Counted from the first letter of the stretch, positions 51,867 to 60,299 are shown. The stretch: DNA of 64,000 bases from an uncultured Eubacteriales bacterium (GCA_902795275.1 CADBKQ010000020.1:36222-100221); one strand, 5' to 3'. Notes: generated by a model from the letters alone, not told the origin. Translations and numbers: made by a program.

Positions 51867-52889
51867 TTACCGCCCAGCGTACCGGGCGCAGCTTTCCCGG
51901 TACACAAATTCCCAGCCTGCGTCCATCCGCTTTTCTTCTCCGCTGAGGAGGAGCCGGACGGCATCGGCGCCTAATTCCTGCTGGCGGGTGTCGATGCTGG
52001 TGAGGGCGGGGGAGAGGTACGGGGCGCAGAACAGGTTGTCGCAGCCCAGGATGGACAGATCCTCCGGCAGCTTCAATCCCCGCTTCCTCGCGGCGTTCAT
52101 GCAGCCCATGGCCACCAGGTCGTTGAGGGCGATCACCGCCGTGGGCCAGTAAGCGGGCAGCAGGGAGGAAAGCATCTCCTCCAGCGCCGCTTCGCCCGCT
52201 TCCGCGGTGCCCTTGCAGAAAGCCCGGTAGGAGGCGGTGCAGGGCAGATGCGCTTCCTGCAGGCCCTGGGTGTAGCCCACGTCCCGGCGCTGTTCGTCCC
52301 GATCCTCCTCGGTGCCGCCGATGAAGGCGATCTTTTCGTGGCCCAGCCCCACCAGGTAGGAAACCGATTTGCGCATGATCTCCGCCATCGGGTAGGAAAT
52401 CGTTGGATAACTATAATAGGATGGAACGCAGCCGATCAGCACGATGCGCATGTACTGCCGCAGCTCCTTGAGCGTTTCCAGCAGCCGTTCGTTTCCCTCG
52501 GGCGACAGGTATTCCACGCACACGATCAGCCCGTCCATCCGCCGGTTCGCCAGGGACAGGGCGGGCCGTTCGTCGCTGAGGCTGCTCCAGGGGAACAGGC
52601 TGATCAGGTGGCCGCTGCGCCGGGCTTCGTCGTTGGCCCCGGTAAAGATCATGGCATAGTTGGGGTTCAGCAGCTTGGGCAGGATCATGCCCAAGGTGTA
52701 GGTCTTTTTGCTGGTCATGCCCTGGGCGATGGCGCTGGGGTGGTAGTTGTGCCGGGCGATGACGGCCTCCACTTTTTTCTTCGTGGCGGCGGAAACCGCG
52801 CCGCTGCCCCGCAGCACCCGGGACACCGTGGTGATGGATACGCCCGCTTCCGCGGCGATGTCGTAAATCGTGCTGCCGGATGTGGACAT
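51867..52889 (-). CDS. LacI-family transcriptional regulator of the pectin locus
   Basis: A 340-residue repressor: helix-turn-helix TIYDIAAEAGVSITTVSRVLRGSGAVSAATKKKV at the N-terminus, then a periplasmic-binding-like effector domain (LGMILPKLLNPNYAMIFTGANDEA through DLSILGCDNLFCAPYLSPALTSID). It heads the LacI-NUDIX-GH112-RhaM transcript and is divergent from the GH105 operon. TGAAAGCGCTAACA and TGAAAGCGTTTTCG sites in the shared region are likely operators or cre sites. Its leader contains a heptad palindrome. Inducer likely a pectin oligosaccharide. Confidence 0.93.
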   Translation of the reverse strand: MSTSGSTIYDIAAEAGVSITTVSRVLRGSGAVSAATKKKVEAVIARHNYHPSAIAQGMTSKKTYTLGMILPKLLNPNYAMIFTGANDEARRSGHLISLFPWSSLSDERPALSLANRRMDGLIVCVEYLSPEGNERLLETLKELRQYMRIVLIGCVPSYYSYPTISYPMAEIMRKSVSYLVGLGHEKIAFIGGTEEDRDEQRRDVGYTQGLQEAHLPCTASYRAFCKGTAEAGEAALEEMLSSLLPAYWPTAVIALNDLVAMGCMNAARKRGLKLPEDLSILGCDNLFCAPYLSPALTSIDTRQQELGADAVRLLLSGEEKRMDAGWEFVYRESCARYAGR

Positions 52890-52919
52890 GGCGGTTCACC
52901 CCTTTTCGGTGTGAGGTAG

Positions 52920-53033
52920 GAGTTCCAAGTTCTGAGTTCCAAGTTCTAAGCTATTTGGAGTCGGTCTTGGTCTGCTTCAATTTGTAATAGGCGTTTCCGG
53001 CTTAGAACTTAGAACTGTGAACTTGGAACTTAA
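52920..53033. repeat. Heptad palindrome, AGTTCTA type, copy 2
   Basis: Left arm AGTTCCA AGTTCTG AGTTCCA AGTTCTA (from 52921), inverted right arm CTTAGAACTTAGAACTGTGA and onward (53001-53033). It lies in the 5' leader of the LacI gene, between its promoter and its ribosome binding site. Confidence 0.85.
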
Positions 53034-53059
53034 AACCCCAAAACATGCTTTCGCTGTCG

Positions 53060-53088
53060 ATTATATCAGATAATCCTTCATTCATCAA
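53060..53088 (-). promoter_or_regulatory. Promoter of the LacI operon
   Basis: Minus strand TTGATG, 17-bp spacer, TATAAT (53065-53060). Confidence 0.7.
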
Positions 53089-53096
53089 GAAGAAAA

Positions 53097-53110
53097 TGAA
53101 AGCGTTTTCG
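53097..53110. promoter_or_regulatory. LacI/CcpA-type operator 1
   Basis: TGAAAGCGTTTTCG, matching the cre consensus TGWAARCGYTWNCW at all but the last position. It is upstream of both divergent promoters. Confidence 0.6.
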
Positions 53111-53177
53111 TAAAAATTTTGTGACAGATTCGTCAGGTGGCGAAAATATGAATTTTTTAAGACATTTCAGAAATGTA

Positions 53178-53219
53178 TTGACAACAGCATGGGAGAAATG
53201 TATAATGAAAGCGCTAACA
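53178..53219 (+). promoter_or_regulatory. GH105 operon promoter with overlapping operator 2
   Basis: TTGACA (53178-53183), 17-bp spacer, TATAAT (53201-53206), directly joined to TGAAAGCGCTAACA (53206-53219), a perfect match to the cre/LacI-type consensus over the transcription start. Binding here would block initiation. Confidence 0.85.
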
Positions 53220-53240
53220 ATCACAAGGCAGGTGCGGCGA

Positions 53241-54299
53241 ATGACAACGAATTATCATGAAATCGCGGACAAGGTGCTGAACATGCTGAAAGCAGCCGAC
53301 GGCAACGATCCCTCCAACGGCCATTTGACCATGGACAACTGGGAGTGGCCCACCGGCGTGGCGCTGTACGGCATCTATAAAACCTACCAGCAGAGCGGCG
53401 ATAAAAAGATTTTGGACTACCTGACCGGCTGGTACGACGACATGCTGCACCGGGAAACAAAGCCCCACCGCAACGTGAACACGGTCGCCCCCGTGCTGGC
53501 GCTCACCTGCCTCTATGACGAAACGAAGAACCCCGAATATCTGCCCGTGATCGAAAGCTGGATCGACTGGGTGATGCAGGAAATGCCGCGCACCGAGTAC
53601 GGCGGATTGCAGCACTGCACCGTGTGGAACAAGCATTACCAGCAGCTTTGGTGCGATACGCTGTTCATGGTGGGCCTGTTCCTGGCGAAAGCCGGCGTGG
53701 TGCTGAACCGGCCCGAACTGATCGAGGAATCGGAGTACCAGTTCCTCATCCACATCCGTTATTTGCAGAACAAGGTCAACGGCCTGTTCTACCACGGCTG
53801 GACGTTTGACCGCCGCCACAACTTCGCCGAGGCCTTCTGGGCGCGCGGCAACGCCTGGTTCACCGTGGCGGCCATCGAGCTTTACGACATCACCAAGCGG
53901 GAGAACGCCGCCATGCGCATGATCAAGGCCGCCTGGCAGGATCAGGCTCTGGCCCTGTGGAAATACCAGCGGGTGAACGGCCTGTATACAACGCTGATTA
54001 ACATCGAAGAATGCTACTGCGAAACCAGCGCCACCGCCGCCATCGCCTACGGGATTTTGAAGGGCGTGCGGCTGGGCTGGCTGCCCCAGGAGCAGTACGC
54101 GCAGATGGGCCTGCTCTCCGCTCACGCGGTGCTGGATCAGATCGACGAGACCGGCGCGGTGCAGGGCGTTTCCGGCGGCACCGGCATGGGCCACGACCTG
54201 GAGCACTACAAAAAGATCATCGTCACTCCCACCGCCTACGGCCAGGGCCTGACGTTCCTGATGCTGACGGAAATGATGAATGAGGAATATTGGAATTAG
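53241..54299 (+). CDS. GH105 unsaturated rhamnogalacturonyl hydrolase (YteR-like)
   Basis: A 352-residue intracellular (alpha/alpha)6-barrel enzyme that removes the delta-4,5-unsaturated galacturonate made by pectin or rhamnogalacturonan lyases. NGHLTMDNWEWPTGVALYG opens the family pattern; the catalytic Asp139 is in LWCDTLFMVG; AFWARGNAWFTVA and ATAAIAYGILKGV follow. ATG 53241 follows AGGTGCGG and is the first start downstream of the promoter. First gene of the import/degradation arm. Its TAG stop merges into a heptad tract. Confidence 0.94.
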   Translation: MTTNYHEIADKVLNMLKAADGNDPSNGHLTMDNWEWPTGVALYGIYKTYQQSGDKKILDYLTGWYDDMLHRETKPHRNVNTVAPVLALTCLYDETKNPEYLPVIESWIDWVMQEMPRTEYGGLQHCTVWNKHYQQLWCDTLFMVGLFLAKAGVVLNRPELIEESEYQFLIHIRYLQNKVNGLFYHGWTFDRRHNFAEAFWARGNAWFTVAAIELYDITKRENAAMRMIKAAWQDQALALWKYQRVNGLYTTLINIEECYCETSATAAIAYGILKGVRLGWLPQEQYAQMGLLSAHAVLDQIDETGAVQGVSGGTGMGHDLEHYKKIIVTPTAYGQGLTFLMLTEMMNEEYWN

Positions 54300-54402
54300 T
54301 TCTAAGTTCAAAGTTCTAAGTTCTAAGCTGTATAATGCCAACTATATATCAATTGTATGACCACTATATAGCTTAGAACTTAGAACTATACGCTTAGAAT
54401 TA
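54297..54402. repeat. Heptad palindrome, AGTTCTA type, copy 3
   Basis: Left arm begins with the GH105 stop (TAGTTCTAAGTTCAAAG), inverted right arm CTTAGAACTTAGAACTATA (54372-54390) and remnants to 54402. The core is AT-rich with an ACTATATA repeat. It fills the gap to lplB. Confidence 0.88.
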
Positions 54403-54428
54403 TCAAAAATTGAAAGGACAGAACGCCT

Positions 54429-55385
54429 ATGACCACCAAGGCCGCGGAACGGAAGAAGCTCCATGGCACAGGATTGCGATACTGGGTGAAGCTGCGGGCG
54501 GACATCAAGCGGGACAGATGGCTGTACCTGCTGCTGCTGCCCGGCGTGATCTATTTTATCGTATTTAAGTACCTGCCCTTGTTCGGCATCGTGATCGCGT
54601 TTGAAAACTATGTGCCCTATTCCGGCGTGCTGGGCAGCCAGTGGGTGGGCTTGAAATGGTTCCAGTATTTCTTCAAGTTCCCGGCCTGGGTCACGTACCT
54701 GACGAACACGCTGATCCTGAGCTTCATGAACATCATCTTCTATTTTCCCGCGCCCATCATTCTGGCGCTGATGCTGAATGAGATGCGCTCGCTGCGGTAC
54801 AAGAAGCTGCTGCAAACGCTGCTGTACGTGCCCCACTTCATTTCCATTGTGATCGTGGTGTCCATCACCTTCGTGATGTTCGGCCCCTCTGGCATCGTGT
54901 ACAAGGGCACGGAAATGATCCTGGGCCATCCCATCAACTACATGGGTTCCCCCGACACCTTCCGCTGGATGATCATCGGCCAGACGATCTGGAAGGAAAC
55001 CGGCTGGGGCACCATCATCTTCCTGGCGGCGCTGACCAACGTGGATACCCAGCTGTACGAAGCCGCCATGGTGGACGGCGCGGGCCGCCTCCGCCGCCTG
55101 TGGCACATCACGCTGCCCGCCATCCGCTCCACCATCGTGCTGATGCTGATCCTGCGCATGGGCAGCATGCTGGACACTGGCTATGACCACCTGATCCTGA
55201 TGGCGAATCCCCTGAACCGCAAGGCGTCCCAAACCCTGGACGTGTTCGTGTACCAGCAGGGTATTCAGCAGGGCCAGTTCAGCTACGCTTCCGCTATCGG
55301 CCTGATGAAGTCCATCGTCAGCGTCACGCTGGTGGTCACGTCCAACAAGATCGCCCACCTCATGGGCGAGCAGGGCTTGTACTGA
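54429..55385 (+). CDS. lplB: ABC transporter permease, LplB/YteP type
   Basis: A 318-residue membrane subunit of the rhamnogalacturonan-oligosaccharide importer family. It begins with a long cytoplasmic lead, then LYLLLLPGVIYFIVFKYLPLFGIVIAFENY, six helices, and the EAA-type loop LYEAAMVDGAGRLRRLWHITLPAIRS. It pairs with LplC (16-bp gap). No ATPase gene is in this locus, as in other Lpl systems, so a shared MsmK-type ATPase (for example 16415-17515) may power it. Confidence 0.93.
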   Translation: MTTKAAERKKLHGTGLRYWVKLRADIKRDRWLYLLLLPGVIYFIVFKYLPLFGIVIAFENYVPYSGVLGSQWVGLKWFQYFFKFPAWVTYLTNTLILSFMNIIFYFPAPIILALMLNEMRSLRYKKLLQTLLYVPHFISIVIVVSITFVMFGPSGIVYKGTEMILGHPINYMGSPDTFRWMIIGQTIWKETGWGTIIFLAALTNVDTQLYEAAMVDGAGRLRRLWHITLPAIRSTIVLMLILRMGSMLDTGYDHLILMANPLNRKASQTLDVFVYQQGIQQGQFSYASAIGLMKSIVSVTLVVTSNKIAHLMGEQGLY

Positions 55386-55401
55386 GGAAGGAGGAAGAAG
55401 C

Positions 55402-56349
55402 ATGGCAGAAGCGAATATGAGCTCTCCCCAGCACAAGAAAATGATCGTATCCACCGGCCCGGTGGGGCAGAACGCCACGGTCAGCAGCCGCATTTTCGAC
55501 GCCTTCAACTATATCTTTTTGACCCTGGTGGCTTTCACCACCATCCTGCCCTTCATCTACATCATCGGCGCGTCCTTTGCCACCGAGTATGAAATCGCCA
55601 CCCGGCCCATGTTCATCATCCCCCGGGACGTGACGGTGAACGCCTACCGGTTCATCTTCTCTTCCAACAAGATTTTGCAAGGCTTTGGCAACTCCATTTT
55701 CATTACGGTCTGCGGTACGGCCATCAACCTGTTTTTCACCGTCACCATGGCCTACGCCATATCGAAACCCCGGCTGCGGGGACGGAACTTCTTCCTGAAC
55801 ATGGTCATCTTCTCCATGTTCTTCTCCGGCGGCATGATCCCCGGCTACATCGTGGTAGCCAACATCCTGAACCTGAAAAACACCTTCTGGAGCGTGCTGC
55901 TGCCCGGCGCGATCAGCGCGTATAACATGATGATCGTGAAGAACTTCTTCCAGGGCATCCCGCAGGAATTGGAAGAATCCGCGTCCATTGACGGCTGCAC
56001 GGACATCGGCGTGCTGCTGCGCATCGTGCTTCCACTGTCGCTGCCCGTGCTGGCCACCTTCGGCCTGTTCTACGCCGTGGGCCACTGGAACGCCTACTTT
56101 GGCGCGATGATCTACATGACCGGCGCGAAGCAGAAATGGCCCCTGCAGGTGCTGCTGCGGGAGCTGATCATCATGTCCAACGGCTCCGCGGGCGACATGA
56201 ACAACCTCGACCCCGAATTCGTCCAGCCTCCCGAGCAGTCCATCAAAATGGCCGTCATCGTGGTCTCTACCGTGCCCATCATGTGCGTGTACCCCTTCCT
56301 GCAAAAGTACTTCGTCAAGGGCGTCATGGTGGGAGCGCTGAAAGGATAA
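55402..56349 (+). CDS. lplC: ABC transporter permease, LplC/YtcP type
   Basis: A 315-residue partner permease with six helices, DAFNYIFLTLVAFTTILPFIYIIGASFATEYE near the N-terminus and the coupling loop LEESASIDGCTDIGVLLRIVLPLSLP. AAGGAGGAAGAAGC precedes the ATG. Between it and the binding-protein gene is a heptad palindrome, which starts 2 bp after its TAA stop. Confidence 0.93.
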   Translation: MAEANMSSPQHKKMIVSTGPVGQNATVSSRIFDAFNYIFLTLVAFTTILPFIYIIGASFATEYEIATRPMFIIPRDVTVNAYRFIFSSNKILQGFGNSIFITVCGTAINLFFTVTMAYAISKPRLRGRNFFLNMVIFSMFFSGGMIPGYIVVANILNLKNTFWSVLLPGAISAYNMMIVKNFFQGIPQELEESASIDGCTDIGVLLRIVLPLSLPVLATFGLFYAVGHWNAYFGAMIYMTGAKQKWPLQVLLRELIIMSNGSAGDMNNLDPEFVQPPEQSIKMAVIVVSTVPIMCVYPFLQKYFVKGVMVGALKG

Positions 56350-56351
56350 AA

Positions 56352-56507
56352 GGCAATAGGGATTAGGCAATAGGCAATAGGTAATAGTTTAGTCACTTTC
56401 ACAAAAAACATTTGCCCTTCACCAATTGCCATATTATAATCTTCAATCCCTAATCCCTAATCCCTAATCCCTAATCCCTAATCCCTAATCCCTAATCCCG
56501 GTTATCC
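56352..56507. repeat. Heptad palindrome, GGGATTA type, with nine clean units
   Basis: Left arm 56352-56387 (GGCAATA, GGGATTA, GGCAATA), right arm 56442-56507 with eight or nine almost perfect TCCCTAA units. It separates the permease and binding-protein genes of the same operon and would form a long stem in the transcript. Confidence 0.92.
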
Positions 56508-56557
56508 GCGGCCCTGAGCGCCGCTGAACGATAACAAATAATAAGGAGGAAAGAACC

Positions 56558-58066
56558 ATGAAGAAACTCGTTGCCCTGTTCCTGGCGCTGGTGATGACGC
56601 TTTCTCTGGCCAGCTTCGCCGCTGCCGAAGAACCCTTTGAAATCACCGTGATGCTGCCCGAATTCGTCGTGGACGTGGATTTCGCGGCGGAGAACAACCC
56701 CATTCTGCAATACATTGAAGAAAAAACCGGCGTGAAGCTGAACATCCTGTGGGGCCCCAACTCCACCTACGGCGACCTGATCAACACCACCCTGGCGGAC
56801 AAGAACCCGCCCATGATCATGGCCGTTACCGACGCACGCGGCCCCTCCATCATTGACTCCGCCCGGGCTGGCGCGTTCTGGGATCTGACCGATTACATCG
56901 CCGACGCCGAAAGCTATCCTTACCTGGCCGCCGGCACCGCGGGCGTGTATCGCAACATCTCCGTGGACGGCCGCATCTACGGCATCTTCCGCAGCCGCGC
57001 TTATCCCCGCGCCGGTATCTACTATCGCTGCGACATCGCCAAGGAAGTGGGCTTTGACAAGGAAGTCAAGACCATCGCCGACCTGACCGAACTGGCTGAA
57101 AAGCTGGCTGGCTACAGCAAGGATACCTACGCCCTGAATATGTGCTCCTACACCGCGGGCACCATCAACGTGATCACCGTGGCCTTCGGCGCGCCCAACA
57201 ACTGGGGCGTGGACGCGGACGGCAACGTCTATCCCGCCCACAAGTCCCCCGCTTACCTGGAAGGCCTGAACTGGCTGCGCCATCTGTATGAGATCGGCGG
57301 CATCGACCCCAACTTCGCCCAGATTTCCACCTCTGACTGGGACAACATCGAGCGCACCGGCAAAGCCTTCATGCGCTTTGACTGCCTGGACAACGCCCAC
57401 CGTCAGCAGGAATGGTTCGAGAACAACGCAGGCACCACCGAACAGATCTTCCAGACCGTCGGCCCCGTGGCTAAGGAAGACGGCTCCGTGACCGTTTGGC
57501 CTCAGAACAACGGCTTTGCCGGTGAAATCATGATCACCAAGAGCGTGTCCGAAGCCGACCTGCCCAAGGTGCTGAAGTTCCTGGATTGGTGCAACAGCCC
57601 CGAAGGCCAGACCACCCTGAACGCCGGTATCGAAGGCGTGACCTGGTGGGTCAACGAGGACGGCTATCGCTATGTGCCCGAAGACAAGACCGACGAAGCC
57701 TCCAACAACAGCAAGATGTACCTGCATGACCTGAACCAGCTGGGCATGGGCGTTCCCGGCAACCTGGAGAATCCTCCGGCCATCGTGAACCGCGGCGTCA
57801 CCCAGCTGCGCGAACGCTACAACGCCCTGAACCTGGAACTGGCTCCTTACGCCGTGTCCGACCCCTGCTTCCCCTTCGTGAGCGAGACCGCCGTGGCCTT
57901 CGGCACCCAGCTGAACCAGATCATCTCTGACGCTGCCGTGCAGTACATCGCGGGCCTCATCGACGAAGCGGGCCTGCAGGCTGCCTGGGAAGACTGGGCT
58001 GCCCAGGGCGGCGACATGATGACCGAAGAATACAATGCCGCTTATCATGCCGCGCTGGCTGAATAA
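56558..58066 (+). CDS. Oligosaccharide-binding protein, LplA/YtcQ type, without lipobox
   Basis: A 502-residue secreted binding protein. The signal peptide (MKKLVALFLALVMTLSLASF) ends at an AAA-type cleavage site (FAAAEE) and has no lipobox cysteine, odd for a Gram-positive importer whose binding proteins are usually lipid-anchored. FEITVMLPEFVVDVDF, ILQYIEEKTGVKLN and YYRCDIAKEVGF fit the LplA family; C-terminal helices include WEDWAAQGGDMMTEEYNAA. AAGGAGGAAAGAACC precedes the ATG. Captures rhamnogalacturonan oligomers for LplB/LplC. Confidence 0.92.
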   Translation: MKKLVALFLALVMTLSLASFAAAEEPFEITVMLPEFVVDVDFAAENNPILQYIEEKTGVKLNILWGPNSTYGDLINTTLADKNPPMIMAVTDARGPSIIDSARAGAFWDLTDYIADAESYPYLAAGTAGVYRNISVDGRIYGIFRSRAYPRAGIYYRCDIAKEVGFDKEVKTIADLTELAEKLAGYSKDTYALNMCSYTAGTINVITVAFGAPNNWGVDADGNVYPAHKSPAYLEGLNWLRHLYEIGGIDPNFAQISTSDWDNIERTGKAFMRFDCLDNAHRQQEWFENNAGTTEQIFQTVGPVAKEDGSVTVWPQNNGFAGEIMITKSVSEADLPKVLKFLDWCNSPEGQTTLNAGIEGVTWWVNEDGYRYVPEDKTDEASNNSKMYLHDLNQLGMGVPGNLENPPAIVNRGVTQLRERYNALNLELAPYAVSDPCFPFVSETAVAFGTQLNQIISDAAVQYIAGLIDEAGLQAAWEDWAAQGGDMMTEEYNAAYHAALAE

Positions 58067-58137
58067 TCCCAACTGAACCCAATCGGGGCTGCCGCAACGG
58101 AAACGGGCGGCAGCCCCACTTCTATGCGGAGGAACGT

Positions 58138-58938
58138 ATGAACAAAGTTTATACCTGCTATCCCGGGGGCAGGCACAAGGCCCTCACCATGAGCTACGAC
58201 GACGGGCGCACCTATGACCGGCAGCTTGTGGAAATCTTCAACCAATACGGCATCAAGGGCACCTTCCACCTGAACAGCGGCTTCCTGGGTGACGAAAGGC
58301 ACATCGCCCCCGAGGAAGTGAAGACCCTGTATGCGGGGCATGAGGTCTCCTGCCACACCGTCACGCATCCCACCATCGTTCGCTGCCCCCTGCCCGAAGT
58401 AGCCCAGGAAGTGCTGGACGATCGGAAAGCCCTGGAAGCGCTGTGCGGCTATCCCGTCCGGGGACTTAGCTATCCCAACGGGTCCCTGAGCAAAGACATC
58501 GAAGCGCTGCTGCCCGCCTGCGGCATCAGGTATTCCCGGGTGGTGGGGTCTTCCGATTCCTTCGCCCTGCCGGAAAATCCCCTGCGCTGGCAGGCTACCT
58601 GCCACCACAACCACCGGTTGATGGAGCTGGGCGAGCAGTTCCTTGGTCTGTTCAAGCGGCAATACCTGTACCTCATGTACGTCTGGGGCCACAGCTACGA
58701 ATTCAACGACAAGGACAACTGGGACCTGATCGAAGGCTTCTGCAAAATGATGGGCGGCAAGGACGACATCTGGTACTGCACCAACATCCAGTTCATCGAC
58801 TACATGGAGGACGCCGCGCGCCTGCAATTCGCCGCCGACAACAGCTTTGTCCGCAATCCCAACGCCCAGGATATTTGGATTGCCGTCAACGATCAGGAAC
58901 CCATCGCTATTCCCGCTGGGGAACTCGTGAGGCTTTAA
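58138..58938 (+). CDS. Polysaccharide deacetylase-like protein (CE4 fold)
   Basis: A 266-residue NodB-type protein. Motif 1 is SYDDG (Asp21, Asp22), motif 2 HTVTHP (His73, His77), and GLSYPNG fits motif 3; the metal ligands are kept. No signal peptide, so it acts inside the cell. Between the binding protein and the lyase in a pectin operon, an intracellular acetyl or other ester/amide removal from imported oligomers is a fair inference, but the substrate is unknown. ATG follows GCGGAGGAACGT. Confidence 0.82.
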   Translation: MNKVYTCYPGGRHKALTMSYDDGRTYDRQLVEIFNQYGIKGTFHLNSGFLGDERHIAPEEVKTLYAGHEVSCHTVTHPTIVRCPLPEVAQEVLDDRKALEALCGYPVRGLSYPNGSLSKDIEALLPACGIRYSRVVGSSDSFALPENPLRWQATCHHNHRLMELGEQFLGLFKRQYLYLMYVWGHSYEFNDKDNWDLIEGFCKMMGGKDDIWYCTNIQFIDYMEDAARLQFAADNSFVRNPNAQDIWIAVNDQEPIAIPAGELVRL

Positions 58939-58953
58939 GGGGAGCGACGAGGA

Positions 58954-58977
58954 CGAAGCAGGGGCCTCCGCGGCCCC
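58954..58977. repeat. Short hairpin GAAGCAGGGGCC...GGCCCC, copy 2
   Basis: Same lead and stem as the hairpin at 30424-30444. It begins the 299-bp gap between the deacetylase and lyase genes. Confidence 0.5.
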
Positions 58978-59146
58978 AAATCCGCAGCCTCAATCGTCGC
59001 AAGTCCGCTTGATGCGGACATTGCTCGTTTCGGCTGATCTCACCGCCGATGAGATTTCCGCCACCGGCGGTCATCGACGGTTCCTCCAAGCAACAGAGGG
59101 AACATTGCCTGACTGACGCGCTTAAGCAACTTCCGTAATTGCGGGT

Positions 59147-59191
59147 CCAGGGTACTCAGTACCCTGGTGGGGCGCGGGGCAACGCCCCGCC
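59147..59191. repeat. Two adjacent palindromes
   Basis: CCAGGGTACTCAGTACCCTGG and GGCGCGGGGCAACGCCCCGCC, ending 47 bp before the lyase ATG. They may attenuate or stabilise the polycistronic transcript. The rest of the 58939-59237 gap shows only smaller GATGAGAT/CGGCGG type hairpins. Confidence 0.65.
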
Positions 59192-59237
59192 GTTTCCTTT
59201 TGTTTGGCGATATTACGATAATAAGGAGCAACCACTC

Positions 59238-60299
59238 ATGCAAATCTACAAGGACGCCGTGACCGGGTATGAAGTGCGCAAGTACACCTCCGGCCCGGAA
59301 CGGAACGCGAAGCTGTACTTCACGTGCGAAAACTTCTCCGTGGACGATCAATACTTTTTCTTCATGAAGAATTCCATGCAGAAAGAGCTGGGCGGCGGGT
59401 GCTACAAGGCCGACGTGGAGAGCGGCGAATTGATTCAGGTGACGAACGACGAATACCGGGGCTTCGCTACCGACCGGGAAAAGAACATCGGCTACACCTG
59501 CAAAAACGACACCGAGGTCTATGCCGTCGACCTGACCACCAACGAAATGACCAAGGTGGGCGACCTGCCCAAGGGCGGGCAGATCACCGGCCATTTAACC
59601 GCCGCGAATACGGGCCGCCTGGCGTGCAGCTATCACTTAGCGAATAAGTATTACGCCTTGGTCATTCTCGACCCCGGTAAGGAAGCGGAAATCGTGTACC
59701 AGACCGACTACCGCCTGGGCCACGCCCAAATCTGCCCCACCGACGAAAACTTGATTTTCTACATCCACGAAACTGAGGGCGACGCCTTCCAGCGCACCTG
59801 GATGTTCGACGTGAAGGAGCGCTATGTGCGGCCCTATTACGTGGAGCACCCCAGCGAGTGGATCACCCATGAGGTCTGGGCAGCGGACGGCAGCGAAATG
59901 GCCATGATGAAGCTGGACCCCGCCGGGTTCGTGGACGGGAGCAAGGGCGAGGTTCACACCGGCAACATCATCATCGGGGATAAGGACGGGCGGCATTTCG
60001 ACGTGGCGGCCACGTCCACCCAGCTGCTGCACCCCTGTATCAGCCGGGACAAGAAATGGCTCTGCGCCGACCGGATCAGCTACTTAGGAACCAGCATCCA
60101 GGAGGGCGTGGTGCTCATCGAGCGGGCGACAAAGAAAGCCAAGCTGATTGCTTCTACCGGCTCCTGCAAGACCGGGGCCGACCACCAGCATCCCTCCTTT
60201 AACCGCAAGGGCGACCAGATTCTTTTCTCCAACCCCGACGAAAACGGCCTGGCTCAGGTGTGCGTGATCGACCTGCATCAGGTCTGGAAGGATTGGTGA
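59238..60299 (+). CDS. Oligogalacturonate-lyase-like protein (PL22 family)
   Basis: A 353-residue seven-bladed beta-propeller resembling oligogalacturonide lyase, which splits unsaturated digalacturonate into keto-uronate monomers. Histidines in ITGHLTAA, RLGHAQICP, ITHEVWAADG and DHQHPSFN match the manganese and catalytic positions of the family; GFATDREKNIGYTCKND and HPCISRDKKWLCADR are blade repeats. No signal peptide. ATG 59238 follows AAGGAGCAACC. It works after the importer and beside GH105. Confidence 0.85.
   Translation: MQIYKDAVTGYEVRKYTSGPERNAKLYFTCENFSVDDQYFFFMKNSMQKELGGGCYKADVESGELIQVTNDEYRGFATDREKNIGYTCKNDTEVYAVDLTTNEMTKVGDLPKGGQITGHLTAANTGRLACSYHLANKYYALVILDPGKEAEIVYQTDYRLGHAQICPTDENLIFYIHETEGDAFQRTWMFDVKERYVRPYYVEHPSEWITHEVWAADGSEMAMMKLDPAGFVDGSKGEVHTGNIIIGDKDGRHFDVAATSTQLLHPCISRDKKWLCADRISYLGTSIQEGVVLIERATKKAKLIASTGSCKTGADHQHPSFNRKGDQILFSNPDENGLAQVCVIDLHQVWKDW

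Noticed and set aside
53214..54341. A 375-codon frame antisense to GH105
   Set aside because: Opposite a well-supported enzyme; begins in the heptad repeat and lacks recognisable domains.
56442..56507. CRISPR array or telomere
   Set aside because: The units are 7 bp without spacers, and the tracts are interstitial with inverted partners; there are no cas genes or contig ends here.
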